Positions 41,106 through 56,079 are shown, counted from the first letter of the stretch. The stretch is 63,948 bases of DNA from Thamnocephalis sphaerospora (GCA_003614735.1 KZ992440.1:1-63948), one strand, 5' to 3'. Made by a program: numbers and translations. Notes: generated by a model not told the origin, from the letters alone.

Positions 41106-43832
41106 ATGGCCTCTCGCACCGGCACCTACCTGCTGCTGCTATTCGCCGCTCTCTTTCTTCTCGGACTGCGCGACGAAGAGGCCGTGCGCGAGGAATTGCG
41201 GCGACAGCTGGAGGAAACGCGGAATGAGACGGAGACGCTACGTAATTACACTTACGCGGCCAATGAGACTGAGGTGGGTGATCCTGCAGACACTGCCCCG
41301 CCTGTGCGCTGCCCACGACCAGCATGCTCAACTAACGCGACGGTACCGGTGGCTACGCGTAGCGATTGCCCAAGGGGTTGCAGGTACGCGTGCAGGACTT
41401 GCTAGGCCGCGACACGGCCGAGACGCACGGGCGCTACTACCAAAACATCACCGGCCGGTTTCTCGGTAGGCTGGCGGCGATGCTTACTTGCGGTACGCAG
41501 CAGTGCTAATGGATAGCGTATCGTTAGGCAACTGGCACGGCGAGTCGTATGACTTTCCGGTCAATAACGAGACGCTCAACGATACCGAGCGTGGTCCATT
41601 TGCATTCAACAGCAGTGGTGCTGCCACCATCGTGCTGGACACGTATCCGACAGCCAACGAGAGCATTGCGTTGGCAAAGGTACGTGGATCCGACGGTGCA
41701 GGTGGGGGATGGCAGTCAGCGCTGACGTACGCGTCTTAGGGCACACTGCGCTTGGATAACGCCGATGAGAGCGATCGAGGCGCGTTTTTTGTCATGCAAG
41801 GCTTGCACTACCAACAAAATGGCTCACTCTACATGGTCGGCACGCTGAACGGGCAAGTATGGCGATGGTCAAGGCATGCCTGCAATGCAGTGGACTAATG
41901 GCCTGAGACGCGACCGCAGGCCAGAGTCGATTGCCAATGTCACCAAAATGATGCTGAATAATGCGACATTCCAGGAAGCCAAGAGTGTGCTTTTGGGCAT
42001 ATTTGACGAGCGTATCAAGCTGCTGGAAAAGCATCTACAGGAAGGCCGCGGCCTGAACACCATAGGCAGGCTGCGATAGTGGGCTTGTGCTAGCGATACA
42101 TGTGCTAACCTTTGCCCTGATCCTTGGCAGAGACACCCTTGTCCGAGGAAACGGAATGTACGCTGCGCGTTTACATGCAGCTAGGTGCCATCACAGCCGA
42201 TATTCCCATGAGTGAGGTGTCACGCTATGAAGAAGGTAGGCGGCACGCGATGGTTGCCGGGTACTATGCAGATGGACCAACGTGTAGCAATTACGGGTCT
42301 ATCTACAGAGCTGCGCCATCCCAGTGGACTGCCAACATTATCGCCGCCACCCGCATTAAATGCCTCCATTGTGCTCTACTCGGAGCGTTGCGGCATAGCA
42401 GTGGCGATGGACCATCTCGACGGGATTCACCAGAGTAGCTACTACGCCATGGCCACTCAGTTTGCTGTGATTGCAGCAGCTGTATCCTTTTGCATGCTGG
42501 CGTGGTGACACTGTGGTACTTGTACAGCCATCCTTGACGGCTACTGCGACGTTGGACAGGTGGCCGTTATTCAAATCTACTTGCTCATCAGCCAGATGGA
42601 GTACACTCAGACACCCACGGTACGGACAAAATTTGGTACCCTAGGGATATTGTGCGTGTAGCGACTGATCGTAGCCGTATGCTTGGCATGGCGGTTTGTC
42701 GCCTAGGGTGTATCCAAGGTGGCCTACTGGACGCTGGTCATGCAGGCTATCATGGACGGCTTCCTCTGCCTAGTGCTGCTGATCACTGGCGTTAGCATGG
42801 GCAAGTACCGGTATGAACATTGTGACTTGGCCTCAGGCTGACCATTGCGCAGAGTCGGTCTTTTTGCCCTTTGTCACGGCTGCTCTATTCACTTTTCTTT
42901 TGGTGGCCATCTTTGGCCTGCGTTATCTGAGCATTGTCCGCCGTGTACAGCAGCTCTCAAGCGATGCAGATGGTGGAGATGGCATGTTGTATTTCAAGTT
43001 TTGTGCGTACATGCCGAGTTTTCGCTGCCTGGGACACGTGAAGCTAACGTACACTGCTAGATATTATCTTATTACTTTTCATCATGGTCTACTGGTTTGC
43101 TGGCACGCGTTCCACGGCCGCGCAGGAAGTGGTGGTGGCCAGCGGCCTGATGCTTGCTCACTCGTGCTGGTGGCCTCAGGCATGGCGTAATCTTCAGCGT
43201 GGCACGCGCAAGGCGTTCCAGAAGCGTTTCCTCTTTGGTATGACGCTTTGCCGGCTTGTGTGTCCGCTGTATCTGTTTGCCTGGCCCGAAAACCTCATCT
43301 ACCACCGCGCCACGCCCTGGATCTGGGTGCTACTAGGCTATGACGCGCTTCAGCTGGGCGTGCTCTGCATCCAAGACTACTTTGGTCCGCGGTTTCTGGT
43401 GCCAAATCGCGTACGTGCAAACGCATCGATGTGATCGCTGGGGCGGAGATGGTGCGACAGCCGCAGTTTGCTAACGATTTGAGCCGCCGCAGTTTCTTCC
43501 GCCCATCTACGACTACCATACCGTGCTGCCCCAGCCGGACGATGTCGAAGCCGCCGGAGCTACCGAGCCGCGAGACTGCTGCATTTGCATGCTTCCGGTG
43601 GAGCCAGCCGGCAGCATCGGTGTCTCTAGCGGCAGTCTTGCACGACGTACCTACATGCTCACGCCGTGCGACCATCTTTTCCATACCGACTGTTTGGAGC
43701 AGGCAAGTAACGCAGCTGGATGCTTGTCGTTTGGTTGGCATCGTGCAACCAGACTAACCACCTCCTCTTACACAGTGGATGCGCATTAAGCTCGAGTGCC
43801 CGGTATGTCGTGCTGCCCTGCCGCCTGCCTAG
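41106..43832 (+). CDS. TUL1: Dsc/Tul1 Golgi RING ubiquitin ligase (DscA-like), multipass membrane protein
   Basis: E3 subunit of the Golgi Dsc complex, which ubiquitinates misfolded membrane proteins and, in some fungi, activates SREBP. Model: 41106..41273, 41375..41465, 41501..41679, 41740..41852, 41920..42065, 42131..42235, 42288..42481, 42560..42619, 42707..42800, 42853..43002, 43061..43410, 43493..43702, 43776..43832, giving 638 aa. The lumenal part has GRDTAETHGRYYQNITGRF and several N-X-T sites. Membrane segments run from AMATQFAVIAAAVAVIQIYLLI through VFLPFVTAALFTFLLVAIFG, IILLLFIMVYWFAG and PWIWVLLGYDALQL. A C-terminal RING-H2 ends it: CCICMLPVEP ... CDHLFHTDCLEQ|WMRIKLECPVC. Four introns need GC donors (41853, 42066, 42801, 43703), and intron 2 is only 35 nt, so exon 3 is the weakest junction. 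Confidence 0.92.
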
Positions 43833-45858
<2,026 letters not shown>

Positions 45859-46054
45859 ATTGCTCTGCATTACCTGACTGACGTCACACCAACATGTACA
45901 AAGATCCGCAAGTGCGAATCACTTAAAACGTAGTGCCACGTTAATATACCGAATGCGCCACACGTGTGCTTTATTTACGTGATAGACATCAAAGACATGC
46001 ACGCTGAGCGTCGAATATGGCGGACGGTCAGCGCGGAAAGAGCACGGCGTGCTA

Positions 46055-48480
46055 TCACAAACCATGCACGTGGTCGTGCACCGAGTAAGAGACCTCATAG
46101 GCAAAGCAAAGCGACTCGCTATCGGCGGTGGGTACGCGCAACGTCCATTCGAGCAGGCCGTTGGGGTGACGGCGCACACGTTTGGTGCCCGTGCAGTCGC
46201 CCGCCTTCACGCTGTCGTCGGCGATGGCGGCCAGTTCGCTATCAGGCAGTGATGGCAGTGGTGCTACCTCCTGGCACAGGTGTACATCGCCTGCCTGATG
46301 TGTCGTTCGCTTGGTCGTGTAGGTGACATTACTGCCCGCCGGAGTGGTAAGCTGCACGCGTAGCCGTTCTTCATCGCACACCGGCAGCTGGTCAAACACC
46401 TGCACAAAGATGGGGCGACCGCGGCCATTGTGCAACTTGATGCTCTGTTCAATCTTTTGCGTGCGCACCTTGTCGAGGAAGCCGCTAGTGGACATGCGCT
46501 TGCGGCGAGCCGGATAGACGATGGAAACGGCGGGATCGGCGCCCAGGGGACATGTGAACCGTTCGCCACAGGCCACGCGCTGAGAAATCATATCAGTATA
46601 GCGATGGATGATGGTCTGCTGCGTGCGCAAACTGCTACTTACTTCAATCCGCGACTTGGTCACATAGCTGCCATCAACGTAAATGTTGCATGCACCAGGG
46701 AAGAGTGGTAGCTCGGTGTCGTTCTTGGCAAATGCCTGTGCACGGTAGATGAGTGAGTGTTACGCATCATCGACGCGGCAATCTCATACATACCCTGAGA
46801 TATACATGCGCTCCGGCAATTTTGGGAAACGCGACATGCACAAACTTGGCCTTGATGTCCAAGACAGAGACTGGCCAATGCAGCGTTGCGTCAGCAATGT
46901 CGCGGTGCTCTTATTTGCCCAGTTTCTGCGCTTACTCGTCACACGATGTGGCGCCTTGTCGCTTGGAACAGTAGCGTCGGCTTTCACTTCAAATGCCGCC
47001 ATCATGCCAGTGTGCAGTGCCGCGGCATGGGCAGGTGCCAGCACCGAATCGGTCTCGTTGCTGTCGTCGTAGTCTTCCTCTTCCTCCTCTTCCTCATCCG
47101 CAGCCGATGAATCATCATTGTTTTGCGGTGCACCGCCAAAGCCAAAGCCGCCGCGGAAGTCGCTAGACTGGGATGGTGCTGCTGCTGATCCAAACAGGCT
47201 AGTAGTAGTGGCAACTTCTAAAAAGAGGGTTAGTTATACCGGACACGTCAGCCACGCCCTGTTGTTGCCTTACCTGAGATGCCAGATGACTGTCCAAACG
47301 CAGAGACTGCTCTTCCAGCTGGTACCGCTGCCGCTATTGGGTGTGGCGGTGGCGGTGGCGGTGGCGGTGGCACACCGGATCGCGCCTGTGCCTGTGCCTG
47401 CTGTTGCTGTGCTTGCTGCTGCCGTAGCAGCTGTTGCTGCAGCTGCAGCTGTTGTTGTTGCTGCGCAGAGCCAAATCCCACTGGTCTGCTGGCTGGCTGA
47501 CCAAAGAGAGAAGGTTGGGTAAAGTTCTTGTACGCGGCTTGCAGGCCAATACGCCATGGCCGCACACGCTCCGGTACACTGCTCTGAAGTGACGGCATTG
47601 CAGTGGAAAGCTTCATGCGAACGTTCTCCCAGGCCTCGCCGGTGTCCTGTGAAACTTCGGCCATGTAGTGAAGTTCCAGCTGTTCGCGATTGCTGCGCAC
47701 GCGCACATCATAGCGTGGTGTCCAGCTTGCTCCGTACACCACATACGAAAGGCGAAACTCGACATTGTCCACGTCCTCTTCCGTCTCCAGCACCACCATG
47801 ACAATGTAGCGCTCGGGCTCCCGGCCTGTATCAGCAGCGGCGGCGGTAACCTTGTCGCGAGCACGCTCCAGATCACGCTCGACATTCCGCAACTCACGGC
47901 GCAGCTCCAGGCCGCGCTCGGTTAGCTCACGGCCCTTTTCGCCGTATAGCTTCATAAAGTCACGGAAATCGTCAATCTTGGGATGCTGCCACGACTTTGC
48001 CTTTGGGTTCTTGGCAGCAGCATCATCGCCACTGCTGCCGACGAATGCGCTGGCAAACGACTCGAGCAGGCGATGATCGAGCGTCAGACGCTCCATCTCG
48101 CTTTCCAGATCTTCCTTTTTCTCTTCCAGGCGGCGAATCTCGGCGCGCTTGCTGGCCTCTGACTTGTCTTTGGTAGCAGCACCATCTTTCTCTTCCTCCT
48201 CTTCCTCTTCGTGTCGCTTGGCTCGACGGTGTGACACGTCCAGAATCACCACTCGTGAAGTGGTCTCGACTCGAACCGTATCGCTACACAGTTGTGCTGA
48301 AAGTCCCACGACCTCAACTTCATTTCGGCCTGCCTTTAGACTTAGTCCACGCACCGGGCGGCAGACTTCAGCACGGTCCGAATACACCACTACCTCACGA
48401 GCAGGATGGTCTCGTGCACGCACTACTTGTCGCTGTGCGGCAGCTTGAGCAGTAACATCGCTGCCACTCTGCTGTGTCAT
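46055..48480 (-). CDS. DUF4139/DUF4140 protein (mucoidy-inhibitor A-like) with poly-Gln/Pro insert
   Basis: Model (minus): 47274..48480, 46936..47217, 46794..46870, 46643..46735, 46055..46579, giving 727 aa. The N-terminal domain (VVVYSDRAEVCRPVRGLSLKAGRNEVEVVGLSAQL) is DUF4140-like; a coiled coil (residues about 120-240) with a run of Glu follows. The DUF4139 part starts YIVMVVLETEEDVDNVEFRLSYVVYGASWTPRYDVRV and includes AEVSQDTGEAWENVRMKLST. It is then interrupted by a Gln-rich and Pro-rich insert (about residues 340-410) and an acidic run before resuming with HRVTISVLDIKAKFVHVAFPKI, LFPGACNIYVDGSYVTKSRIE and a conserved C-terminal domain. The family is widespread and its biochemical role is unproven. 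The start is the first in-frame ATG of the domain. Confidence 0.88.
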
Positions 48481-51400
48481 GGTGCTATACAAAATGGTAT
48501 GGTGCACTTGCCTGGCGGTATTGAGAAGGAGAGCGTAGTGGTGGTGCTGGTGCTGGTGCGGCTAGTGGTGGTGTGGTGATGATTAGCTGGAATAAAGTGC
48601 CAAAAGCGTACTGCTTTTATAGGCGGGGACGACCCACGTCAGCCAATGGTTAGTCAGATACATGCATACTGTGTCATCTTTGCAGTAAAGGCATAACTTT
48701 CATTCTGAGCAAACATTAAGAAGCGCAAATGGCAATAATGTACACGGGTGAGGTTGAACGCCAATACATTAAATGCAGATATTCCCGATGCAAACGCAAA
48801 GAGCGAGCAAAGAGAAGCAGATAGGTGCATGGCGGCGAGTTTAGCTGTGGTACATGTCAGGCGACAGACAGCGGTATCGACAACAGCGACAAAGGCTGTG
48901 GCGGCGGCGGCGGCGGCGGCGGCGGCACACTGGCATGTCGCAAGTAGCGGCGATGGCAGCAGTGGATGCGGCGGCGGCAACGGCGGCGGCGGCAGCGGCG
49001 ATGATAGCGGCAGCGGCGGCGGCAGATGCGGCGGCGGCAAAACACACGCGATGAAATGGATGGCATGTGGCGGCGGCGGCGGCGGCGGCGGCGGCGATAA
49101 CCTGAGAAGTGACTGCAGCGGCGATAAAGCGACAGTGCCTGGCATGTGGCGTAACCACGGTCGTTATGGGTGACATGAGCGCCCAAGCGCGGTGACACTA
49201 GGTGCCAACCGGCAAAGGCAGCCAGCAGTGATTGGCGGCAGCGTAATCAGCGAATCGTGATACGTGTCTGCCAATGGGCGGATGCTGGGCAAAGGAAATG
49301 ACTTGGATAGTGCATGTAGCCGGACGTCCAGCGCGGAAGAAAGACGGTGGATCGCGAGAGTGACGGTAATGGAAATCGAAAGGTCTGGGCGGATCTTTTC
49401 CGTCTAGCATGAGCGATCGGCCAAGGCGAGAAGCGCATGCAGATCATCTCTCGCCACAGCCGTAGGCAAATATAAAAGGGACGACAGGGCAATGCATATG
49501 CAAATGCAAGAGAGAGGGAGGGAGAGAGAGGAATTGAGAGGAAGAGTTCGCGAGGAAATATGCGAAAAACGCACGAACGGCGAGAAAGGCGAGGAAAGCC
49601 TCTACAAACGAACATGAAGGTTCTAAAAAGACGGAAAAGGAGAGACAATGCCCAACATTCGGTGTAGGTGAGCATCACCAAGATGGTCGTGGCGGCATGC
49701 GTTGCCAATCGCATACCGGCGTGCACGCACGCGTGCACAAGTAGCAAGAAGGGAATAGGGAAGAAGAAAAGAGTGAGAGTGAGGGAAGGGTGGTCGTCTG
49801 ACCGTCTAGCCAACGTCCATCTCTAAAGGGGGAACGTTGGCGACAAGAGGGTGGGGTTGGGTTGGGAACCAGCAAGAGCGGCGCGGCAAAGGCCATGGAT
49901 CGATCGCCGGCAACGGCGGCCGAGTCGAGCGGGGACACGGCAACGGAGCTTGTCTGCGGCACGCAAGGTGCTTGAGCGAGCGATGATGGCTGAGCAATCT
50001 CCATACGAGGGAGTGGTGGAGAGCGGGCGGACCAGGAGGAGCAAGAGATACGGTCGACGCGGGCGAACGCCGCTCGACTAGCTTGGCTGCATCTATTAGT
50101 GGCGGTAAGGATGACGAGGGATGGAGGTAGCGGGACGAGTGACCGAGCGAAGGTGCAAGCAGAGGCTTTTGCATGCTGCGAGACCGAGTAGTAGTAGTGG
50201 TGGTGGTGGTGTAGTAGTAGTAGTAGCGGCGATGGTGGTGGTGGATGGTTGTTTGGTGTAGAGGCTGTTAGAGGCGAACAGAGATGGCCCAGGCGCAGGT
50301 GTATAGTACGAAGAAGAGGAATAGGTGCACAGACGACAAAGCGGAGGAGGGATGGGGCATGATGAGCCCGGGCCATCTCGAACACTAAAGAGCACAACAG
50401 GCGAAGCACAGAGGTGGATTGGGACAGATAGTGGTGGTGGGGGCGAGGAGACGGCGATAAGGCTAGTAGCATAGGGAACAGCGTGTGTAGCGAAGGTGCG
50501 CCGAAACTTGACGCAGTGAACAGAGAAATGGAGGCACAGGGACGAGAATGATAGCAAAGTGGCGATGATGATGGCGGTGGCGGTGGTGGCAGGTGCAGGC
50601 CACGGTGCATGCACAGGCCGTCGGCAGCTGTCTGGTTGAGAAACGCGAGCCGAACACACACAGCCATGTAGATCCGACAGGTAGGCGAGTGTACACGTAG
50701 AGCAGCAGACATGTCGTTGGCAGCGACCGAGGCACAGATTGTGAGGTGCGTAATCGCGTGCATCATAGCGTAGCTAACGAAGCAACGGCGACCGTAAGCC
50801 AATGCTTCAGAGAGAAGGAGGCAACACGCAGCAAGACGAGCAATGGTGTGGACGGGCGATGGCGGACAATACGTGGCACGCGACAAGGCATCCAGGCCAG
50901 CACGGCGACATTGCGAACGCGGCGACAAGCGTTTGCTACACGTTCAGCCATCATGAGCACGGGCAAGTTGGCGGGCAAACCATCGCGGCAGCGGTAGCAA
51001 GAAAATGCATACTCGCGCACAGCCATGGCTTCCCTACTGCACTTGCCAAGATCAATATCACCATGACTAAACGCAAACGCTGCGTGCTCGCGCACAAACA
51101 ACACCATCCACGTGCCAGCCTGGGCGCCGTCGTCGTCGTCGTTCTCCCCGATCGTCCTCTGCCTGTGCAATACACAGCCAGTGCCAGCCATGCTCCGTGT
51201 TCGTATGTGCTCCACCCGCAGAGACATCTGCTTCTGCCGCCGGTACGTCAGATGCACACGCCGCAAGCACCCACAGATCCGTAGCCGTCGGAATGTCTGC
51301 TGCTCCGTAGAGTACACCTACCTGTGCGGCATGTACGCGCGTGTATCCAGTCGCGCGCGTTCACCTCACCGGACGGGTTCATGGCCATCCGAGCAGCGTG

Positions 51401-52172
51401 AGCGCACATGTGCACTTGCAGCACATCTATCCAGCATTGCGTCGCCTCCAGAGAGAACACAGAGCGCGCATGGTATCCGGCCGACGATGCTTACGTGCGT
51501 GCCTACGTGGGTACGATCGGGCCGCCACAGCGCACAACCGTGTGCGAGATACACCAGCGGACGGATATCTATGGGTGGTAGGGGTTGATCCAGCTGATGA
51601 GACGCGTACGGCGGCGGCAAACGTGGCGGCCAAATGGTAGGTGATCCAGCGACCGTCGCAGGCAAGCAAAGCATCGGCGGCGGAATACGGCGCAGCGCCT
51701 ATACGAGAAATAGGATGGAAAGGGCGGACCGGCAGCCCGAGTGGAAAGCGTAAGAGGCGGCGGCAGCGGCAAATCCAGGCGGCGCAAGGCCAGCCAAGAT
51801 GCACGCGCGCCAGCACTCGTTCGAGCACCACGTCCCGGAAGCATGCGAAATAATGGAAAGAAGGAGAGAGACAGAGGAAAAGGGAGGATGGAGAGAGAGA
51901 TGAGGAGAACATGGAACGGCACGCCGATGAGTAAGTAGTAGTAGTAGTAGTTCGCGAGAGAGGAAAAGAGCGGAAAAGACGGCGAGGAAACAACGTGAGG
52001 ATAATTTTTGATGAACATCATCGCGAAACGTTAAGCCGGATGCGCGATGGAACGAGAGCGAGACAGAGAACGAGAAGAAGCCGGGCCGCGCGAAAAAAAA
52101 CCAAGGCAGACAAGACGAGAAATGGACGGGCAGAAGCAAGGAAACACACGCAAGTGCGACCTGCACCGCTTC
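48481..52172. other. gene desert, 3' side of zinc-finger gene (3.7 kb)
   Basis: No exon with protein character. The first part is the DUF4139 promoter. Purine-rich on the + strand (gaga and agag tracts at about 49500-49650), with a dense CGG/GCG cluster at 48896-49100 and GTG/GTA microsatellites at about 50190-50240. The long minus-strand open frames here (for example 49675-50928) have low-complexity Ser/Leu/Pro/His-rich translations and look accidental. Promoter, UTR or lncRNA sequence is possible. Confidence 0.5.
48896..49100. repeat. CGG/GCG trinucleotide cluster
   Basis: Three or more runs of ggc/gcg units (about 8 units at 48900-48925, several imperfect runs, and about 9 units at 49070-49094), separated by short non-repeat spacers, in about 200 bases. 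Confidence 0.85.
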
Positions 52173-53485
52173 TTAATGGAAGAAAGAAGCGGGCACCGCC
52201 GGAGCGCGCGGCATCACAGCGACGCTTGGGTAAGCGAGGCTGGACTGCGGCTGCGGCAGCTGCTTGCTCGAGCCAAAGATGCTCGACAGGCCGCCGGACG
52301 ACGGCGCGGCCATGGGAGACGGTGGCGGCGGCAGCGCGCTCATAGTGGCCACCTGCGGCAGGCAGCGCGATTCGAGCATCGGCCGCGGCAGATGGAAGCT
52401 GACCAGCGACTTTGCCGCTTGCGCATCCGCCGCCGACATCATCATGGCGCTCGGCACCGGCTCCGACTCTGGCGTGAGCGGCAGCGGCGACGGGCTCGCA
52501 GAGGCACCGTGGCTGCCAGCGCGGCTCATGCCATCGGCAGAAGCATGCTGCTGCTGACGCTTGAAGGCGAGTTGAAACTCCTTCCACTGCGGGTCATGGT
52601 AGTTGCGCTCGTGGCGCGTGAGCGTAGTGCGGCGCGTGAACGTCTTGCCGCAGCCCGGGTGCTGGCAGGCGTACGGGCGCTTGCCGGTGTGCGTGCGGCG
52701 GTGGCGCGCGAGCGAAGAGGACTGCAAGCGGGATGTCGGGAGCAAATTGGTTAGTCACGTGTTTAACGCAAGGTCGCGTGGCAGGACAGGCGCCAGGACC
52801 GCCGACCAATGAGCGCGCGCCATGGATGGGCCGCACACGCCGCATGCGCAGGCCCAAGCCGGCTTGAGCGCAGCAGCAGTAGAACCACGGCGTTGCCTAC
52901 AGCGTTGCACACACGTGCACAGGCATCATCTAGGCAGGGTCGCGTGCGACTGCATGGTACGGGTAGGGTCCACCCAGACACCTTGCGGCTTGTGCCCCGG
53001 GCACTGTCCTACACCACTATTTGCTTGCGCGCACACACACACACACACGCCTTGTCACTTACATCGCTGAACGACTTGTTGCAGCCATTCCACTCGCAGA
53101 CGTGCGGACGCTCGCCCGTGTGAGTGCGAAAGTGCACCGTCAGCGCCGAACGCTGGATGAACTTTTTGTGGCAACCCGGCCACTCGCACGTGTACGGACG
53201 CTCGCCGGTGTGGATGCGACGGTGCCGCGCCAGGTCGGAGCGGCGCGAAAAGGTCTTGTTGCAGTCGGCCCAATCGCAGCAGTGGCTACCGGGACGCTCC
53301 AGCGAGGAAGCGGACAGCGAGTGCACCGACGCGGTCGGCGAAGCAGGCACTGGGATCGCCATGGGCTGCGTGCAGGTCGGGCTGCAGGACATTTCAGGTG
53401 CAGACGCATAGGCCAGCTCCGGTGAGCTCATGGGCGACAGGTCCATCGGCTCCTCCTCGTGGTTCAGGATCAAGCTAAAGTCCAT
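52173..53485 (-). CDS. C2H2 zinc-finger transcription factor with four fingers
   Basis: Exons (minus) 53063..53485 and 52173..52721, giving 323 aa. The acidic N-terminus ([17 protein letters not shown]) and Ser/Pro-rich stretch may be an activation domain. Four tandem Kruppel-type fingers at residues about 71-185: [69 protein letters not shown] (split by the intron) and [24 protein letters not shown], with TGERPY linkers. The last finger has the longer H-X4-H spacing. The C-terminal third is Ser/Ala/Pro-rich. The fingers should read about 12 bp of DNA. The gene is isolated in a desert of about 11.5 kb. The intron is 341 nt, several times the usual size here. The identity of the ortholog is not clear. 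Confidence 0.9.
53031..53049. repeat. CA microsatellite inside the zinc-finger gene intron
   Basis: About nine CA units lying 14 bases inside the 5' splice site on the gene strand, in the 341-nt intron. Confidence 0.7.
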
Positions 53486-56079
53486 GGCGGCTAAGGAAGA
53501 TGGGGATAGTGGTGGTGGTGGTGGTGGTGGTGGATGAGCGGATGGTATGTAAACAGCTACGGCAGCGAAGAAACTCGCCGCAGACGTGTGTTGAAGCGTG
53601 AATAGTTTGCTACGCGGTAGAAGATGCGCGCGTGATAGGTGAGTACAGCGTAACGTTTATGCGTGCAAGGCGAGACCGGCGTAGGCCTACGAATTGTGGT
53701 GGAATCGCACGCTCACGCCCACCCACAGACGCCCGCACACCTACGCAAACGCGGCGGCAAAAAGGACACGGGAAAGATGAAAAGAGGCAGATACACTGTA
53801 GCGGCCAAACTACAATGTACGTCTATGTACGTGGCGTGTATAGAAAGCAAGCGCGATAGTAGCGGTGAATAGGTGAGGATGAAGAATGACGGCGATAGCG
53901 AACAGGAAAGAATGTGGGCGGGTGTGGAAGTGTGGGTGGCTCGATGGATTATATGAGGGAACAGTCGGAGTGGCGATAATGCGACGCGGAAGCGGAAACG
54001 CAGTGAGAACAGTAAGGCTGAGTAGAAAGTGTGGGTGTAGGCAAAGTGAAAGGGCAACAGGTGCACGAAGTAAAGAAAGAGAGAGAAAGGGAAACGAGGT
54101 TCACCACCGTACAATCAGGTGAGCTGACGTCGATACGACGTATAGGAAAAAAGGTAGCGCAAGTATAGGAAGAAAAAGGCAGGTAGGACAGGGAGGCAGT
54201 GTAGTAGTAGAAGTAGTAGTAGCAGTGGTGGTGGGGATTTGATCGCAGGTAAAGCCAACGCGCACACAGTGAAAGAGAGAGAGGAAAAGGAATACGGCAA
54301 GAGCAAGTGAGAGGGCAGAATGGAACACGCAAGCTGAACAAGCGCTGCTTCAGTGTGCAACGTGCGGTCGGCAGGTTTAAAGGATGGCGCAAGCGGGTCC
54401 TATGCGCCGCTTGGCCGTTGGATCGGAGTGTATCGTCACCAAAGAAGGGGGACAAGGCAAGGGCGAAACGCACCCACAAGCGCCCAACGCCACCTGCCGC
54501 AGCAGTAAATGGCGGAGTTTTGGCCGGCAGTGCCAAAAGCGATCGCCATGCCACGCGGCTCGGTCGTAAAGAGACATGCGGCTACACAGAAAAGGAGACC
54601 AAGCGCAAAGGTCGAGGCGAGCGTGATGCTACTGGTGGCAGATCTAGGTCGCCAGGGATCGGCGGATAGTGACCGCGAAACGAAATGCCGGAATGGGCGC
54701 CGTGGGCCTGCGGCGCCACCAATGAATTTCATCCATACCCACGCGGCGCAAAGCTTACATGGTAATAAGGAAACGGCGGTCGTGGGCAGATGATGTATGA
54801 GCAGCAACAAACGAAACAGATGGGCGGCAGTAAAAGTCAGAGAGAGAGCGAGCGAGGGCGCGGCAGGCAGACGCCAAAGGCAAGACGCTATAGTATAAAA
54901 CAAAGACGCAGGGCCGGTGGCTAAAGGTAATGATGGCAGTGGTAAAGAGCGTGGAACAGTACAAACTGGCGCTACCAGACGCGCAAAGGGGTCCTCTATT
55001 TCAGTGCTGCCGACGCGATCAGCCTGCACTGACGCGAGCCTTGCGCTCCATCGTACAGGCACGGCATCCACAGCACGAACCATGTGGTCATGGCTGGGCT
55101 TGTACGGGCCACCAGCGGCGGAGCTGCATAGGCTACCGTCTCCGCCACGACCGCCGCTTCTTTCTCCGCAGCGATGGCCACCCCTTGAGGGCGTGTGCAT
55201 GCTCCGAGACAGACATGGTAAAAAGGCAAGCATAGGGGAGCCAACAAGGCGCGCCACCACCGTGTACGAAAACGGAAAAGTGCACGCGTGCTCAAGGCAG
55301 TGTGCAGTGGTGGACCGCCATGTGGCACGTTGCTCATGAACCAGACCAGCCGGGCTAGGCCTTCGCCGCCAATGCTGCATGCTAAGCACTGCAAGGCCAC
55401 GGCTGCAGTCACCGCCCAAGAACAAGCCTGGACAGTCCCAAGCGTGCGTCATGGATGAAGCGGCGGCGGTGACGTCGTCCTTGCACCAAGCCCAGTGGGC
55501 GGGTGAACCCACGTACCGGCCGCCACGCTGCAAGCTGCTGAGCGTGTGCGTGGGTGGGTGGGTGTTTGCATACCCACTTTCTGCCGGCATCGCTGGCATT
55601 GCTATTCGCGCGGGCGCGCTTGGCCTTGCCGCAATAGTAATAGCAGCCATGGCAGCAGCAACCGTGGCAGTGGCGGCTAGACCAACGGAAGAGAACAGCC
55701 GACATGGTGACACAGCGGCGATGGCATCGCTGTGGATGGCATGTAGGGCCATTCACACGCTTCGGAGCTACCCAAACTTTGGAGACCGTGGCGGGCGGGC
55801 GGGGAACCGACCATGGACGCAACGGCCGCACGTTGCGTACAAGGAGACAAAGCAGGTAAAACAGGCAGGACGCGTTTCACGTCAGTGTACCACTGCCACA
55901 GGGCACACGCGGGCGGATATGGAAAGGAAAGTCGGCCATGATGGATCGCAGCAGGTGGGACAGACGAATGCATTGGGGCGTTGGACAGCACCGCGCGTCG
56001 ATCGTAAATGGCAATCGGTGATGGCACCGACCGTCACAAAACGCGCCGCGACACAAATGATGCGTGCGTGTGTGCATGC

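Noticed and set aside
49675-50928. 417-codon open frame on the minus strand
   Set aside because: Composition is low complexity (Ser, Leu, Pro, His), with no domain, no splice partner and no conserved motif; GC-rich pyrimidine-skewed DNA gives such frames by chance.
54436-55752. 438-codon open frame on the minus strand in the desert
   Set aside because: No recognisable fold and a patchwork of Ala/Ser/Arg/Cys stretches; many overlapping frames are open here, which points to base composition, not a gene.
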